Assembly (NCBI RefSeq): GCF_003864295.1
Contig: NZ_BDQK01000006.1
Location: 124,001-188,000 of the forward strand
Length of the DNA stretch: 64,000 nucleotides
Source of the DNA: Aphanothece sacrum FPU1
GTDB lineage: Bacteria; Cyanobacteriota; Cyanobacteriia; Cyanobacteriales; Microcystaceae
Direction of reading: 5' to 3'
Part shown: one piece after another, positions 10,504 through 19,067 of the stretch
Numbering within the stretch: position 1 is the first letter of the stretch
How the letters are laid out: each line of letters begins with the position of its first letter
Made by a program: the position numbers and the translations under genes
Notes under the pieces: generated by a model
What the model was told of the DNA's origin: nothing
Database searches by the model: none
The model's input: only the letters and a program-made list of their open reading frames with translations

Positions 10504-10648
10504 AAACTAAATAATCAACGTTTTGTACGACAGTCAGTAAATTAGAATGATAATTTTAAACTCAGAAGTTTCTTAATTTGGCATTTTACTGGTTAATTTT
10601 ACATCTTAGTTTCGATAGAAACTGAAAAGATAAATCAACAAGAACCCA

Positions 10649-11266
10649 TCATCCAAAATGAAGATGAGTCATCTTAATCATGTCCAACAAAATTCCAAAC
10701 AAACCCTCCAAATCACCAATAAAATGCTCCCCAGCCTCAATATCCACTAGATTTTCAACCAGTCTTAAAAACTTCCAATTACTACCCGTTGTCACCACTC
10801 CATAGATACAAGAAATTTGATTTTGTTGCCGCTCATTAAAAATTTGCGCCGCCACCATCTCCGCAATACATTGGGGAATACCGGATTTAATATTATCATT
10901 TTTTGCTTCTACCAAAGTCACCACTGGAGCTGTTACTTCCAATTGTTTAGGAGAATAACTAATAATAAAATCACACCGTCCAGTCAATCCCTTAGACTTG
11001 TCAACACTAAAATCGACACCAGAAAAAAAACTAATCTGACGATTAAAATACTTCCTTAGCTCAACCATGATTGGCGATATAATCAACTCAGATCGCGCCT
11101 TTTCTGTATCAATATCCAATGCTAACGGTATATTTTCTTCTAAAATTTCCCTCAATAGTGGGCTTGGTGTTACTGACTGAATGTTCTTGAAAATTTGAAC
11201 CCGTTCTTGCAGAATTAAATTAAACTCAGATTCCAATTGTGACAGGGTAAATTCACTGTAAGACAT
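10649..11266 (-). CDS. Hypothetical protein with PD-(D/E)XK-like motif
   Basis: This protein has about 205 residues when started at the ATG at 11266 (MSYSEFTLSQLESEF). The longer in-frame ATG at 11359 would run through the palindromic repeat at 11349-11376 and is unlikely to be used. The segment GRCDFIISYSP followed by VTLVEAKNDNIKSGIPQC has the Asp...Glu-x-Lys arrangement of PD-(D/E)XK nuclease folds. A later glutamine-containing helix (IAEMVAAQIFNERQQ) also fits. The family is common in cyanobacteria, often in many paralogs, and its role is unknown. Nuclease activity is an inference from the motif only. Confidence 0.65.
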   Translation of the reverse strand: MSYSEFTLSQLESEFNLILQERVQIFKNIQSVTPSPLLREILEENIPLALDIDTEKARSELIISPIMVELRKYFNRQISFFSGVDFSVDKSKGLTGRCDFIISYSPKQLEVTAPVVTLVEAKNDNIKSGIPQCIAEMVAAQIFNERQQNQISCIYGVVTTGSNWKFLRLVENLVDIEAGEHFIGDLEGLFGILLDMIKMTHLHFG

Positions 11267-11348
11267 TGTTATAAACCTAACCGATATATGATTATTCCTA
11301 TGATACCGCTTTTCTAAACCGGATTTAGTATAATTGGCCGTTAAAAAA

Positions 11349-11376
11349 GTAGGGGTCAACGGCCGTTGACCCCTAC
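11349..11376. terminator. Perfect 28-base palindrome downstream of desB
   Basis: The sequence reads GTAGGGGTCAACGG followed by its exact reverse complement. It lies 24 bases beyond the desB stop on the minus strand and is flanked by A/T runs, so it can act as a terminator. A near-identical palindrome with one central mismatch pair lies at 40540-40567, also just after a gene, so this is a dispersed repeat reused as a terminator. Confidence 0.7.
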
Positions 11377-11400
11377 CAAGAATAGAATTATAGGATAATA

Positions 11401-12450
11401 TTACAATTCTCTGGGTTCACAATAAACCTTTCCACCCTCATCAGGTACAACATAACAATTGTTATAGCCCCGAATAAAAGCATCAAGAATTGAGTGATCA
11501 GACTTGCGGTAATATTCACCTAAAATTGGTTTAATTGCTTCTGTAGCTGTCTTTAAATGGTAATGAGGCATGGTTAAAAAGATGTGGTGAGCCACATGAG
11601 TTCCGATATTATGATGAATATCATTGATAAACCCATAATCATGATCAACCGTAGATAAAGCACCTTTTAAGAAGTACCAATTTTCTCCACGATACCAAGG
11701 AATATCAGGATCAGTATGATGTAAAAAGGTTACTAAATCTAACCACATGACAAAGACAATGTATGGGCCAAGATAGTATTTAACTAGCCATAAAAAGCCC
11801 CATTGATAGGTGAGAAATCCTAATAAACCTATCATTAATGAGCAACAAATGGTACTGGTGAGGACATCCCATTTTTCAGAAGGACGAAATAAAGGACTAT
11901 TCGGATCAAAATGAGTTCCTTTTCTACCCGGAGTCCGTTTAAATAAATACAATGGATAGACAAATAAAACCATTTTAAAACGGACAAATTTTTCTAACCA
12001 TTCCATCTCATTATATTTAGATTCTGTGATGGGATACCAACTTTCATCAGTATCAATATTACCTGTATTTTTATGATGAGTGCGGTGACTAATACGCCAA
12101 CCATGAAACGGCACTAAAATAGGCGTATGAGATAAATGACCAATCAAATTATTTAGCCATTTATAACGAGAAAATGAACCGTGTCCACAGTCATGACCTA
12201 CTACAAATAAAGCCCAAAACATGGTTCCTTGCATTGCCCAAAAGATGGGCCAGAAAAACCAAGAATCTAAACTATGAGCGATCACATAGAGGACACAAAC
12301 AATAAAAACGTCCCAAACAAAATAAGAAAGAGACTTAACCACAGAAGATTCAAAACAATGGGGGGGAATTGCTTCTTTGATATCTTGTAAACTAAAGGGA
12401 AGGTCAACGACTTTGGGTTGCGGCCTATACGCAGTCATGGGTTGCTGCAT
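11401..12450 (-). CDS. desB: Omega-3 (delta-15) acyl-lipid fatty acid desaturase
   Basis: This membrane di-iron desaturase introduces the omega-3 double bond into membrane glycerolipid fatty acids, using ferredoxin as electron donor. The three histidine boxes are HDCGH (about residue 85), HRTHH (about 121) and HVAHH (about 287), with hydrophobic segments before, between and after. Flanking sequences GTMFWALFVVGHDCGHGSFSR and NIDTDESWYPI are characteristic of the DesB group rather than DesA (delta-12). The length of 349 is typical. In cyanobacteria desB is usually induced by cold; no regulatory site is evident here. A minus-strand TATAAT (12594-12599) might be its -10 box. Confidence 0.88.
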   Translation of the reverse strand: MQQPMTAYRPQPKVVDLPFSLQDIKEAIPPHCFESSVVKSLSYFVWDVFIVCVLYVIAHSLDSWFFWPIFWAMQGTMFWALFVVGHDCGHGSFSRYKWLNNLIGHLSHTPILVPFHGWRISHRTHHKNTGNIDTDESWYPITESKYNEMEWLEKFVRFKMVLFVYPLYLFKRTPGRKGTHFDPNSPLFRPSEKWDVLTSTICCSLMIGLLGFLTYQWGFLWLVKYYLGPYIVFVMWLDLVTFLHHTDPDIPWYRGENWYFLKGALSTVDHDYGFINDIHHNIGTHVAHHIFLTMPHYHLKTATEAIKPILGEYYRKSDHSILDAFIRGYNNCYVVPDEGGKVYCEPREL

Positions 12451-12750
12451 TCAGTTCTGGTTCTCCTATTTAAAGCTTGTTTGAGGAAAAAGAGTTAATT
12501 TTTCTTGATCTAAGTTTATTATTCTACATTAAAGAGTGACCCTTTTTACCCTAAACCTAAAATTTAATTTTGTTAAAGGTTAAACTGAGATCAATTATAG
12601 CCTAGTGAGAAACGTAACCCGTTGAACCTAGGGCAGAATTAAGAAGTTAAAACAATATGTTTAAAATCAAGATTCTCTTTCTACTTAAATGCCGACCACA
12701 ATTTATCAGTTTTTCTATTTTACTGGGACTGGTATTGTCAGTAAACCTCT
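12451..12750. other. Intergenic interval between desB and ridA
   Basis: This is mostly the upstream region of the minus-strand desB. It holds a possible desB -10 box (reverse complement of ATTATA at 12594-12599). A short plus-strand frame of 36 codons (12657-12767) with a hydrophobic middle overlaps the ridA 3' end. I do not consider that frame supported as a gene. Confidence 0.4.
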
Positions 12751-13155
12751 CTAAATTTGCTCATTAATCACCGCAATACAATCAATTTCAACTAACACAT
12801 CTTTAGGAAGACGAGACACTTCTACACAAGCGCGAGCGGGGGCCCTTTCTGAATTAAAATATTGAGCATAAACTTGATTCATCTCTCCAAAATTTGTTAA
12901 ATCACTGAGAAACACTGTCGTTTTTACTACATAATTATAACTGGTTCCAGCAGCTTTTAAAATAGCTTCAAGATTTCTCATTACTTGTTGGGTTTGTTGG
13001 GTAATATCTCCATTTCCCACAATTTCCCCCGTAGTTGCATCTAAAGGAATTTGTCCTGCTACAAATAATAATTTCCCTGTAGCTGCGATCGCTTGATTAT
13101 ACGGGCCAACGGGTGCGGGGGCATTTTCTGTACGAATTACTTGATAATTACTCAT
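12751..13155 (-). CDS. ridA: RidA/YjgF/UK114 family enamine/imine deaminase
   Basis: This 134-residue trimeric Rid protein hydrolyses reactive 2-aminoacrylate and 2-iminobutanoate released by PLP enzymes. It carries the family pattern: [12 protein letters not shown] near the N-terminus, [27 protein letters not shown], and the signature [24 protein letters not shown] at the C-terminus. The active-site arginine is the one in the PARACVEV motif. Length and start ([15 protein letters not shown]) are standard. It is monocistronic. A HIP1 octamer lies inside the gene (13085). Confidence 0.94.
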   Translation of the reverse strand: MSNYQVIRTENAPAPVGPYNQAIAATGKLLFVAGQIPLDATTGEIVGNGDITQQTQQVMRNLEAILKAAGTSYNYVVKTTVFLSDLTNFGEMNQVYAQYFNSERAPARACVEVSRLPKDVLVEIDCIAVINEQI

Positions 13156-13263
13156 GGATTAATACTACAACAAAAAAACGTTTTTCACTTACTTTATTGT
13201 ACATGAATTTAAACGATTGGCTATAGTACGATACTATCCAGTAAATCCCCAAAACTGCATTCC

Positions 13264-13454
13264 GGTTCTACCGGACAAGTTATGCTAAATTATTACCAAT
13301 AAGAGACATTAACTCGTTCATAGTTAAGCTATACAAACAAAGGTTGCCTACACAATCTATAATGGCTGTCCGCGCTCATCGGACTTCGTTTTTATAGGAT
13401 AAGGCTTTAGCCTTTTATTAATTGTTAGTTTAGCATAGTAAGTTTCGTAGAACC
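13264..13454. mobile_element. MITE-like repeat, family A, copy 1
   Basis: This 191-base non-coding element is bounded by imperfect inverted repeats beginning GGTTCTACCGGACAAG and ending GTTTCGTAGAACC. Related copies lie at 29433-29622 and 33247-33435. All three share an internal ATAAGGCTTTAGCC-like block and an inner hairpin region. No transposase is encoded, so mobilisation would need an enzyme supplied in trans. Confidence 0.8.
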
Positions 13455-13581
13455 AGTCTTTCCTAATCTGAAACCTTATAGAAGGGCTGCTCAAAAATTA
13501 GGGAGACTTCAAAGAAATCTTAGTCGTAAGATCAAAGGGTCGAAAAATCGCAACAAAGCCAGAATTAAAGCAGATAATTCT
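13455..13581 (+). pseudogene. TnpB (IS200/IS605 OrfB) internal fragment
   Basis: A plus-strand stretch translates as PNLKPYRRAAQKLGRLQRN followed by LSRKIKGSKNRNKARIKA. This is the arginine/lysine-rich segment found in the middle of TnpB proteins of IS200/IS605 elements. Nothing of the start, the RuvC-like catalytic core or the zinc finger remains in frame. A further short open stretch near 13637-13702 (VNCSLCKVSL...) holds a CxxC pair and may be unrelated debris. The MITE at 13264-13454 abuts the fragment directly. Confidence 0.65.
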
Positions 13582-13704
13582 ATTAACGTTTTTATGGATA
13601 AGACCTAAAATCATTTCAACAATCTAAAATTTGTCGGGTTAACTGTTCACTCTGTAAAGTGTCACTTACTGATCCTCTCTATCGCAAATATCCGTTAACT
13701 TAGA

Positions 13705-13843
13705 TAGTAAGTAGGTGGTGATAATTAAAATAACAATAGAAAAGTTCCTAGTGATGGCTTTAGCCATTATTATACAAAACTTTCAATCCCTAAAGGGAAG
13801 CTACTACAAACATTCGTTTATTTATGACCTCCTACTTAATAGA
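13705..13843. repeat. Imperfect inverted-repeat element containing a CRISPR-repeat-like 32-mer
   Basis: Arms AGTAAGTAGGTGGTGAT (from 13707) and ATGACCTCCTACTTAAT (to 13841) are imperfect inverted repeats about 100 bases apart. Inside, 13781-13812 begins CTTTCAATCCCTAAAGGG and ends CTACTACAAAC, resembling the start and dyad of cyanobacterial CRISPR repeats. Only one copy is present, so there is no array. The element sits directly upstream of the COP23 gene. Confidence 0.4.
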
Positions 13844-13878
13844 TTTTACAAAAGGAGTAACTCTAAGGTAATAAAATT

Positions 13879-14652
13879 ATGAGTAAACAAGCTAAAAAAC
13901 ACTTAAATTGTTTAGTAAACAGTGCAATTTTTTCTTTTTCCCTTGCTCTTTTGTTGAACCCTTTGGGAGCGATCGCCCAAAAGACCCCCAATGATATTAT
14001 TATTGATACCTCTGGTCAAGGTTCTACCCCTCCCCCACCTCCTGTTAATACCAGTTATGATCATCCTCGTTTTACCTGTCAGATGGAAAGAGGAAAATAT
14101 ACTGTTATGTATCATCCTGAAAGTCAAGGAAGTCAACCTTATCCTTGGGCAATTCCCAGTGATTTAGGAGATGGTTGGACAGCACAACGTCGTTGTAATG
14201 AAATTAGTCGTCGCTTAGAAATGTATCGACCGGATGGTTTATTAGAATTAAAAACAGGACGACAAAATAATTATAATACAATTTGTGTCACTACTCAACA
14301 AGATGCTGCTTGTCGCATTGTTTTAACGGTTCCTCCTGGTAAAAATGCCGAAATTACTCGTAATCAGATTTTCCAAACTTTAGTAGCTGCAGAGGAAGGA
14401 CAATATGGTCAAGGTGTTAATGCTTTTTCTGGAGGAAATTCTGGTAATTCTTTAGGAAATCAATTAGGTCAACTTTTGAATGGAAAAATTCCCCAAATGG
14501 GTAGACAAACTCCAACTAATACCGCTAGTAATGCAATTAATTTAAGACCTTTTCTTGATCCCTCTGATGGTGGAACTGGATCAAAATTACGCAAGAACCC
14601 CTCAAATTCACCTTCAAATTCTCGTACACTTAACCCGGATAAGTATCGCTAA
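13879..14652 (+). CDS. COP23 domain protein, exported
   Basis: This 257-residue protein has an N-terminal signal peptide (hydrophobic run SAIFSFSLALLLNPLGA, cleavage likely near residue 33). A proline-rich spacer follows (STPPPPPVN), then a COP23-like domain (about residues 60-175). Domain marks are FTCQMERGKYTVMY, PWAIPSDLGDGWTAQRRCNEISRRLE and TICVTTQQDAACRIVLTVPP, with conserved cysteines. The family is named for a circadian-oscillating membrane-associated protein of Cyanothece; its biochemical role is unknown. The tail (about 176-257) is low-complexity, rich in N, G, S and T. A good terminator follows, so the gene is probably a single transcription unit. Confidence 0.82.
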   Translation: MSKQAKKHLNCLVNSAIFSFSLALLLNPLGAIAQKTPNDIIIDTSGQGSTPPPPPVNTSYDHPRFTCQMERGKYTVMYHPESQGSQPYPWAIPSDLGDGWTAQRRCNEISRRLEMYRPDGLLELKTGRQNNYNTICVTTQQDAACRIVLTVPPGKNAEITRNQIFQTLVAAEEGQYGQGVNAFSGGNSGNSLGNQLGQLLNGKIPQMGRQTPTNTASNAINLRPFLDPSDGGTGSKLRKNPSNSPSNSRTLNPDKYR

Positions 14653-14679
14653 TTTAAGTCATTGTTCATCAATTTTTAT

Positions 14680-14712
14680 CCTCTCCTTAAACTAATTAGG
14701 GGAGGTTTTTTT
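14680..14712 (+). terminator. Rho-independent terminator after the COP23 gene
   Basis: The hairpin arms are CCTCTCC (14680-14686) and GGGGAGG (14699-14705), extended by TTAA/TTA pairs, and are followed by seven T residues. It stands 27 bases past the stop codon. The classical layout makes this the best terminator in the window. Just beyond it is a short tandem tract of ATGAATT/ATCAATT units (14713-14748), typical of cyanobacterial intergenic slippage repeats. Confidence 0.8.
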
Positions 14713-14752
14713 ATGAATTATGAATTATGAATTATCAATTATCAATTTGTTA

Positions 14753-15874
14753 CTATCCATTACTAACAACTAAGTTATCTCGATGAATAACAGTCTCTAC
14801 CCCTTCATAGCCTAATAATTGAGCAATTTCATCAGAACGATGTCCCTTTATTTTATCAATTTCCTCCCTATTATAATTAACAATTCCTCTAGCAATTTCT
14901 TTACCATTTCCATCACATAATTGTACGGCTTCTGTCGCCTCAAATTGTCCTTCAATTTTGGTAATTCCGGCAGCTAATAAGGATTTTCCTCCTTGACAAA
15001 TTGCCCGAACTGCCCCACTATCTAAGTATAATTTTCCTGTTGGTAATAACCCATAAGCTATCCAACGTTTACGAGCATTATCACTCTTAGGTTGGGGTTC
15101 AAACTGAGTGCCAATATTCTCTCCTTGTAATATTTTAAACAAGTTGTGAGGATATTTTCCATGAGTAATGACTGTTCTAACCCCAGCACTGGTAGCAATT
15201 CGCGCTGCAGCTAATTTGGTCATCATTCCACCTGTTCCCCACTGAGAACCTTTATCCCCCGCTTGAACTTGTAATTGGGCAAATTCAGCCTTATTCACTA
15301 AAATAATAGGTTTAGCATCTGGTACGAAACGAGGATCAGCCGAATATAGCCTATCTACATCCGTTAAAATAAATAACCAGTCCGCTTTAATTAAACTAGC
15401 AACTAAGGCGGAAAGAGTGTCATTATCCCCAAATTTTAATTCTTCAATTGCTACTGTATCATTCTCATTGACAATAGGAATTACTCCTAATTCCAACAGA
15501 GCATCAAAAGTATTATAAACATTCACATAACAAGTCCTTTCTATCAATTCTCGACGGGTTAATAAGACTTGGGCAATAGGTTGTCCTAAAGTGCTAAAAA
15601 GGTCGTCATAAACCCTAATTAAACGCCCTTGTCCCACAGCCGCGATCGCTTGTTTTAGAGCTATTTTTTTGGGACGTTCTTTTAAATTAAGTCGTCCACA
15701 TCCTACCCCAACTGCACCAGAAGAAACTAAGACTACTCGATGACCACATTGTCGTAATTGAGTTAAGGTTTCTACTAAAGCAGCGATAGTTGATAAAGCT
15801 AATTGTCCCGTTTCTGCTTGGGTCAAACTAGATGTACCAATTTTAATGACAATGGTTTGTTGAGAATTCATCAA
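14753..15874 (-). CDS. proB: Glutamate 5-kinase
   Basis: This enzyme catalyses the first step of proline synthesis, ATP-dependent phosphorylation of glutamate. The amino-acid kinase domain (about residues 1-260) shows [52 protein letters not shown] and [19 protein letters not shown]. The C-terminal PUA domain (about 285-365) includes [23 protein letters not shown]. The length of 373 matches the long, PUA-containing form. It lies 36 bases after glk on the same strand, so the two are probably co-transcribed. In this family proline feedback acts on the kinase domain. Confidence 0.95.
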   Translation of the reverse strand: MMNSQQTIVIKIGTSSLTQAETGQLALSTIAALVETLTQLRQCGHRVVLVSSGAVGVGCGRLNLKERPKKIALKQAIAAVGQGRLIRVYDDLFSTLGQPIAQVLLTRRELIERTCYVNVYNTFDALLELGVIPIVNENDTVAIEELKFGDNDTLSALVASLIKADWLFILTDVDRLYSADPRFVPDAKPIILVNKAEFAQLQVQAGDKGSQWGTGGMMTKLAAARIATSAGVRTVITHGKYPHNLFKILQGENIGTQFEPQPKSDNARKRWIAYGLLPTGKLYLDSGAVRAICQGGKSLLAAGITKIEGQFEATEAVQLCDGNGKEIARGIVNYNREEIDKIKGHRSDEIAQLLGYEGVETVIHRDNLVVSNG

Positions 15875-15910
15875 TTATTATTATGAAATAGGAAACAATA
15901 ATCTATCAAT

Positions 15911-16951
15911 TTAGTGTGCCGCTTTTAAACCAGCCCCAATTAATCCAACTTGAGGATTTAAGATAATATGAAAGGGAATATTAGCTAATAAAGAACCTAA
16001 ACGTCCCTTATCTCGAAAACTTTTAAGAAAGTCTCCTTGTAGCATCAAAGGTAAAATTTTAGCGGCAATTCCTCCGGCTATATATAATCCTCCATAGGGT
16101 AATAATTTTAAGGATAGATTACCAGCTTCTGCCCCATAAGCTTCTATAAATATTTTCATAGTTTGCTCACACAAAATATCTTTATCTTTGAGGGCTGCTT
16201 GAGAAACTTCTGCTGCTAAATCAATATTTTCTTCTTGCCAAACTTTATAAATTTGTTTCATAATATCTGTTTCTTGATCAGGGTAGCGATCGCGTAAAAA
16301 CTGATAAATTGAAACAATTCCTGGCCCTGATACTACTCGTTCTACTGATACTCTAGATATTTGTGAATTTTTTTGAATATAAGTCATTAATTCAAATTCT
16401 AAGGAAGTACGAGGGGCAAAATCTGCGTGAGATCCTTCTGAGGCAAATATCCCATAACTCCCATTAGGAAAAGGTAATAAAAATCCTTCTCCTAATCCTG
16501 TTCCGGCCCCTAAAACAGCAATAGGAGATTGGGGGTTAGGTTGAACGTCTTGTAGAGTATATAAATCATCTTCTCTTAATCCTAAAATTCCATAACCAAT
16601 GGCAGAAAAATCATTAATTAAAGTTACCTTTTCTAAGAAAAGTTCTTGCTCTAAGCGAGTGCCTGTTAATAACCAATGGAGATTAGTTAGTTCTGAAGCA
16701 TTATTCACCACTGGCCCCGCAATGCCAAAACAAGCATTTTTGACGGTCAATGTTTTGTTTAATATGTGACTTGCTTCCTCAAAAAAATGACGTATAATTG
16801 GCACTAAGTCACAGAACTCTTGACTAGGATAAACTTGTTCATAAAGGGTTGTTTGTTGGGGTAAATGATTCTCATTAACTGAAGCTTGTGAGTTGACTAA
16901 ACGAAGAATTGTTTTCGTTCCACCGATATCCCCAGCGAGTAGCATTGTCAT
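15911..16951 (-). CDS. glk: Glucokinase
   Basis: This is an ATP-dependent glucose kinase of the bacterial Glk (ROK-unlike, E. coli-type) family, feeding glucose into glycolysis and the oxidative pentose phosphate pathway. The ATP-phosphate motif LLAGDIGGTKTILRL is at the N-terminus. The substrate region includes LTNLHWLLTG, TLINDFSAIGYGI with the catalytic aspartate, VLGAGTGLGEGFLL and SEGSHADFAPRTSLEFEL. The C-terminus has LLPYGGLYIAGGIAAKIL and GLIGAGLKAA. The length of 346 is usual. It is first in a glk-proB unit. Cyanobacteria use it for dark glycogen/glucose metabolism. Confidence 0.94.
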   Translation of the reverse strand: MTMLLAGDIGGTKTILRLVNSQASVNENHLPQQTTLYEQVYPSQEFCDLVPIIRHFFEEASHILNKTLTVKNACFGIAGPVVNNASELTNLHWLLTGTRLEQELFLEKVTLINDFSAIGYGILGLREDDLYTLQDVQPNPQSPIAVLGAGTGLGEGFLLPFPNGSYGIFASEGSHADFAPRTSLEFELMTYIQKNSQISRVSVERVVSGPGIVSIYQFLRDRYPDQETDIMKQIYKVWQEENIDLAAEVSQAALKDKDILCEQTMKIFIEAYGAEAGNLSLKLLPYGGLYIAGGIAAKILPLMLQGDFLKSFRDKGRLGSLLANIPFHIILNPQVGLIGAGLKAAH

Positions 16952-17250
16952 GATTCGTTTAACTCCTGATTAAATTTGGTTCGGGTTGGGTTTTATTGAG
17001 TAAAATAATCTATGTCAATTTTCTTGATATCATAAGATTCCAACAAAGAAACGTCTACATTATGATCAATTAATAATTACCCTAGTTTTTGCCCATCAAT
17101 TAAGTTACTTTATTTTACTGATTTAATCAACTATTCTTTTTCATCAAATTATTGGCTTAACATAAATTTACCTGTTATCCATTTTTCCTGATTTTGGCTA
17201 AATTTGCTCAATTATAAGATTTTGGCAATTTTAAGAAAAATATGTTAAGA

Positions 17251-17259
17251 TGTTATAAT
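17251..17259 (+). promoter_or_regulatory. Extended -10 promoter candidate for the helicase-like gene
   Basis: TGTTATAAT (17251-17259) is the same extended -10 as before mfd. A weak TTAAGA (17231-17236) lies 17 bases upstream. It would give a leader of about 85 bases to the proposed ATT start at 17351. The rest of the 17000-17330 interval is plain AT-rich DNA with no gene seen. Confidence 0.4.
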
Positions 17260-17350
17260 ACCATTATTGTGTCTAAAAATAATTTAATCTAATATTTTGC
17301 TATTGCTATAAATTTATTTTAATTAATATTTAGATAAGAGGTTTAAAGCC

Positions 17351-18850
17351 ATTAATACAATACTTGAAGCAACGGTTCATGGATCATTACGTTCATTTTT
17401 AAGAGAAAAAAAACAACCTTTATGGGATCACCATTTAACCATGGCCCGCTTAGTTTCACGGGGGTTACGTTTAGGCCGTTCTGCTATCATTCAAACTGGT
17501 AGCACTGTCTCTCGTTATGGATTAAGTTATTTAATGCCAGCTTTATTAAGTGATCGCTCTGTTTTATTAGTAGCTCCTCTTAAGGTACAACAACGATTAT
17601 TCCAAGACCAAATTCCTTGTCTTCAGCAATGGTTACAAACTGATAAAGTAATTAAAAAAGCAGAAAATACAATTAATTTTAGTAATTTTACAGGGCTTTT
17701 AATGGTATCTCCTCAAGTTTGGTTAAGCCATTATCTAACTAAACGAGTTGATTTTCCTGATCATATTCCCACTCTCATTGATGATGCGGATAACCTAGAA
17801 AAGTGGACAAGAGACTATCTTACTCTAACCCTTACCCCTGAGCATTGGCAACAATTACAAACCGCTTATTCTGCTTATGGTAATTTAATTCAAGAGGTTC
17901 GTTTTCATCTCAAAAATAACATTTTTAGTCATCCAAATAATCCTTATGAATGTTACCTCATCGAAGGAGAAGCTTATGATAGTTTACAACACTTAGGGGA
18001 AGTGTTAACGGGGGAATCTCCCTTGCAACAATTTTACCAACAAAGTCAACAACCAAATCAATTAGTTTGGGCATCTATTGATCGTCAACAGCAAGAATTT
18101 TATCTCCATATTAGTCCTTTAGATGTTGCTTCAATTTTACAACCTATCTGGCAAGCTTCCCCAGTCGTTTTAATGGGGGGTTTTTTAGATGGAGATAAAA
18201 CCGCTAATACTTATCGCGAAACCATTGGTTTAACAGATGATATTCTTTGTTTAAAATTCTCTCATAATAGACAAAATGAATTAATTAAATTATATATTAG
18301 GGATCGTTTTCCTCTACCTAATACTCCTGAATTTCAAGGAGTTTTAATTGAAGAAATTATCCTTTTAATTAAAGTTTGTATTCAACGCTCAAATCCAATT
18401 ATTATTATTGTTAATGATACTCCGTTAAAATCACAAGTAGGAACCACTTTAGCGGCTGAATTTGGTTCAAGAGTACAGGTAGAAAAAACAACTATTAGTG
18501 ACAATAGTATTTTAATTAGTGGGTGGGATTTTTGGGATTCTTATCAGGAAGTATTACCTATTCCTCAATTATTAGTGATGGCAACTTTACCTATTCCTTC
18601 TTTAGAAAATCCCTTAGTAGCTGCCCGTGTTACTTATTGTAAGCGACAGCATAAAGATTGGTTTCGTTCTTATCTGCTTCCGACAGCATTAAAGGCTATA
18701 CAAAGGGCCGTAATGCCTTTACGAGAATCTCAAGGAATTGTCGCTTTATTAGATAATAGAGTTAATTATAGAAGTTATGGTCATCAAATTTTGACGGCTT
18801 TAGAACCTTATGCTAAAATTAATTATATTGATGCTAGTTGGTTTGAATAA
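17351..18850 (+). CDS. DinG-like helicase-related protein, possible ATT start
   Basis: This 499-residue protein is related to the DinG/XPD-type superfamily 2 helicases of cyanobacteria. The C-terminal part (about 18620-18800) has LLPTALKAIQRAVMPLRE and GIVALLDNRVNYRSYG, equivalent to the late helicase motifs. The Walker A site is degenerate (IQTGSTVSRYGLSYL instead of GxGKT) and the DEAH box reads LIDDADNLE, so ATPase activity is doubtful. The first in-frame ATG is at 17441. Thirty further in-frame codons before it (NTILEATVHGSLRSFLRE and onward) look like real protein, with no ATG, GTG or TTG among them. AAGAGG (17336-17341) is an ideal Shine-Dalgarno for the ATT at 17351, so I placed the start there. 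The conservative alternative is 17441. Confidence 0.65.
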   Translation: MNTILEATVHGSLRSFLREKKQPLWDHHLTMARLVSRGLRLGRSAIIQTGSTVSRYGLSYLMPALLSDRSVLLVAPLKVQQRLFQDQIPCLQQWLQTDKVIKKAENTINFSNFTGLLMVSPQVWLSHYLTKRVDFPDHIPTLIDDADNLEKWTRDYLTLTLTPEHWQQLQTAYSAYGNLIQEVRFHLKNNIFSHPNNPYECYLIEGEAYDSLQHLGEVLTGESPLQQFYQQSQQPNQLVWASIDRQQQEFYLHISPLDVASILQPIWQASPVVLMGGFLDGDKTANTYRETIGLTDDILCLKFSHNRQNELIKLYIRDRFPLPNTPEFQGVLIEEIILLIKVCIQRSNPIIIIVNDTPLKSQVGTTLAAEFGSRVQVEKTTISDNSILISGWDFWDSYQEVLPIPQLLVMATLPIPSLENPLVAARVTYCKRQHKDWFRSYLLPTALKAIQRAVMPLRESQGIVALLDNRVNYRSYGHQILTALEPYAKINYIDASWFE

Positions 18851-18947
18851 CAATAAGGCTGCATTACTATGATTTATTTGATTAAATGAAGATTATGATC
18901 ATTCCATAATATTATTAGCAAATAATATAAATTCGTTATGTTAATTG

Positions 18948-19067
18948 TAAGCTAAGACGCATTTAAACTGGGTATTCTCTAATTAGTTAAAAAAGCTGAT
19001 AACCCTTACTATTCCAGGTTCTCTGTTCCCTTGTCTCCACAAACTAATTTAGATGCTTAACAGCTTA
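18948..19067. mobile_element. MITE-like repeat, family B, copy 2, reaching into menE
   Basis: This 120-base element has the left end TAAGCTAAGACGCATTTAAA, as in the copy at 2349-2476. Its right end, GATGCTTAACAGCTTA, contains the ATG used by menE at 19053. The interior differs from copy 1. The first five menE codons (ATG CTT AAC AGC TTA) are therefore repeat sequence. Confidence 0.7.

Noticed and set aside
12657-12767. 36-codon hydrophobic frame between desB and ridA
   Set aside because: Short, overlaps the ridA 3' end, has no clear ribosome site and no recognised small photosynthesis subunit motif.
13781-13812. CRISPR array
   Set aside because: Only a single repeat-like unit is present, with no spacers or cas genes; kept only as a weak observation.
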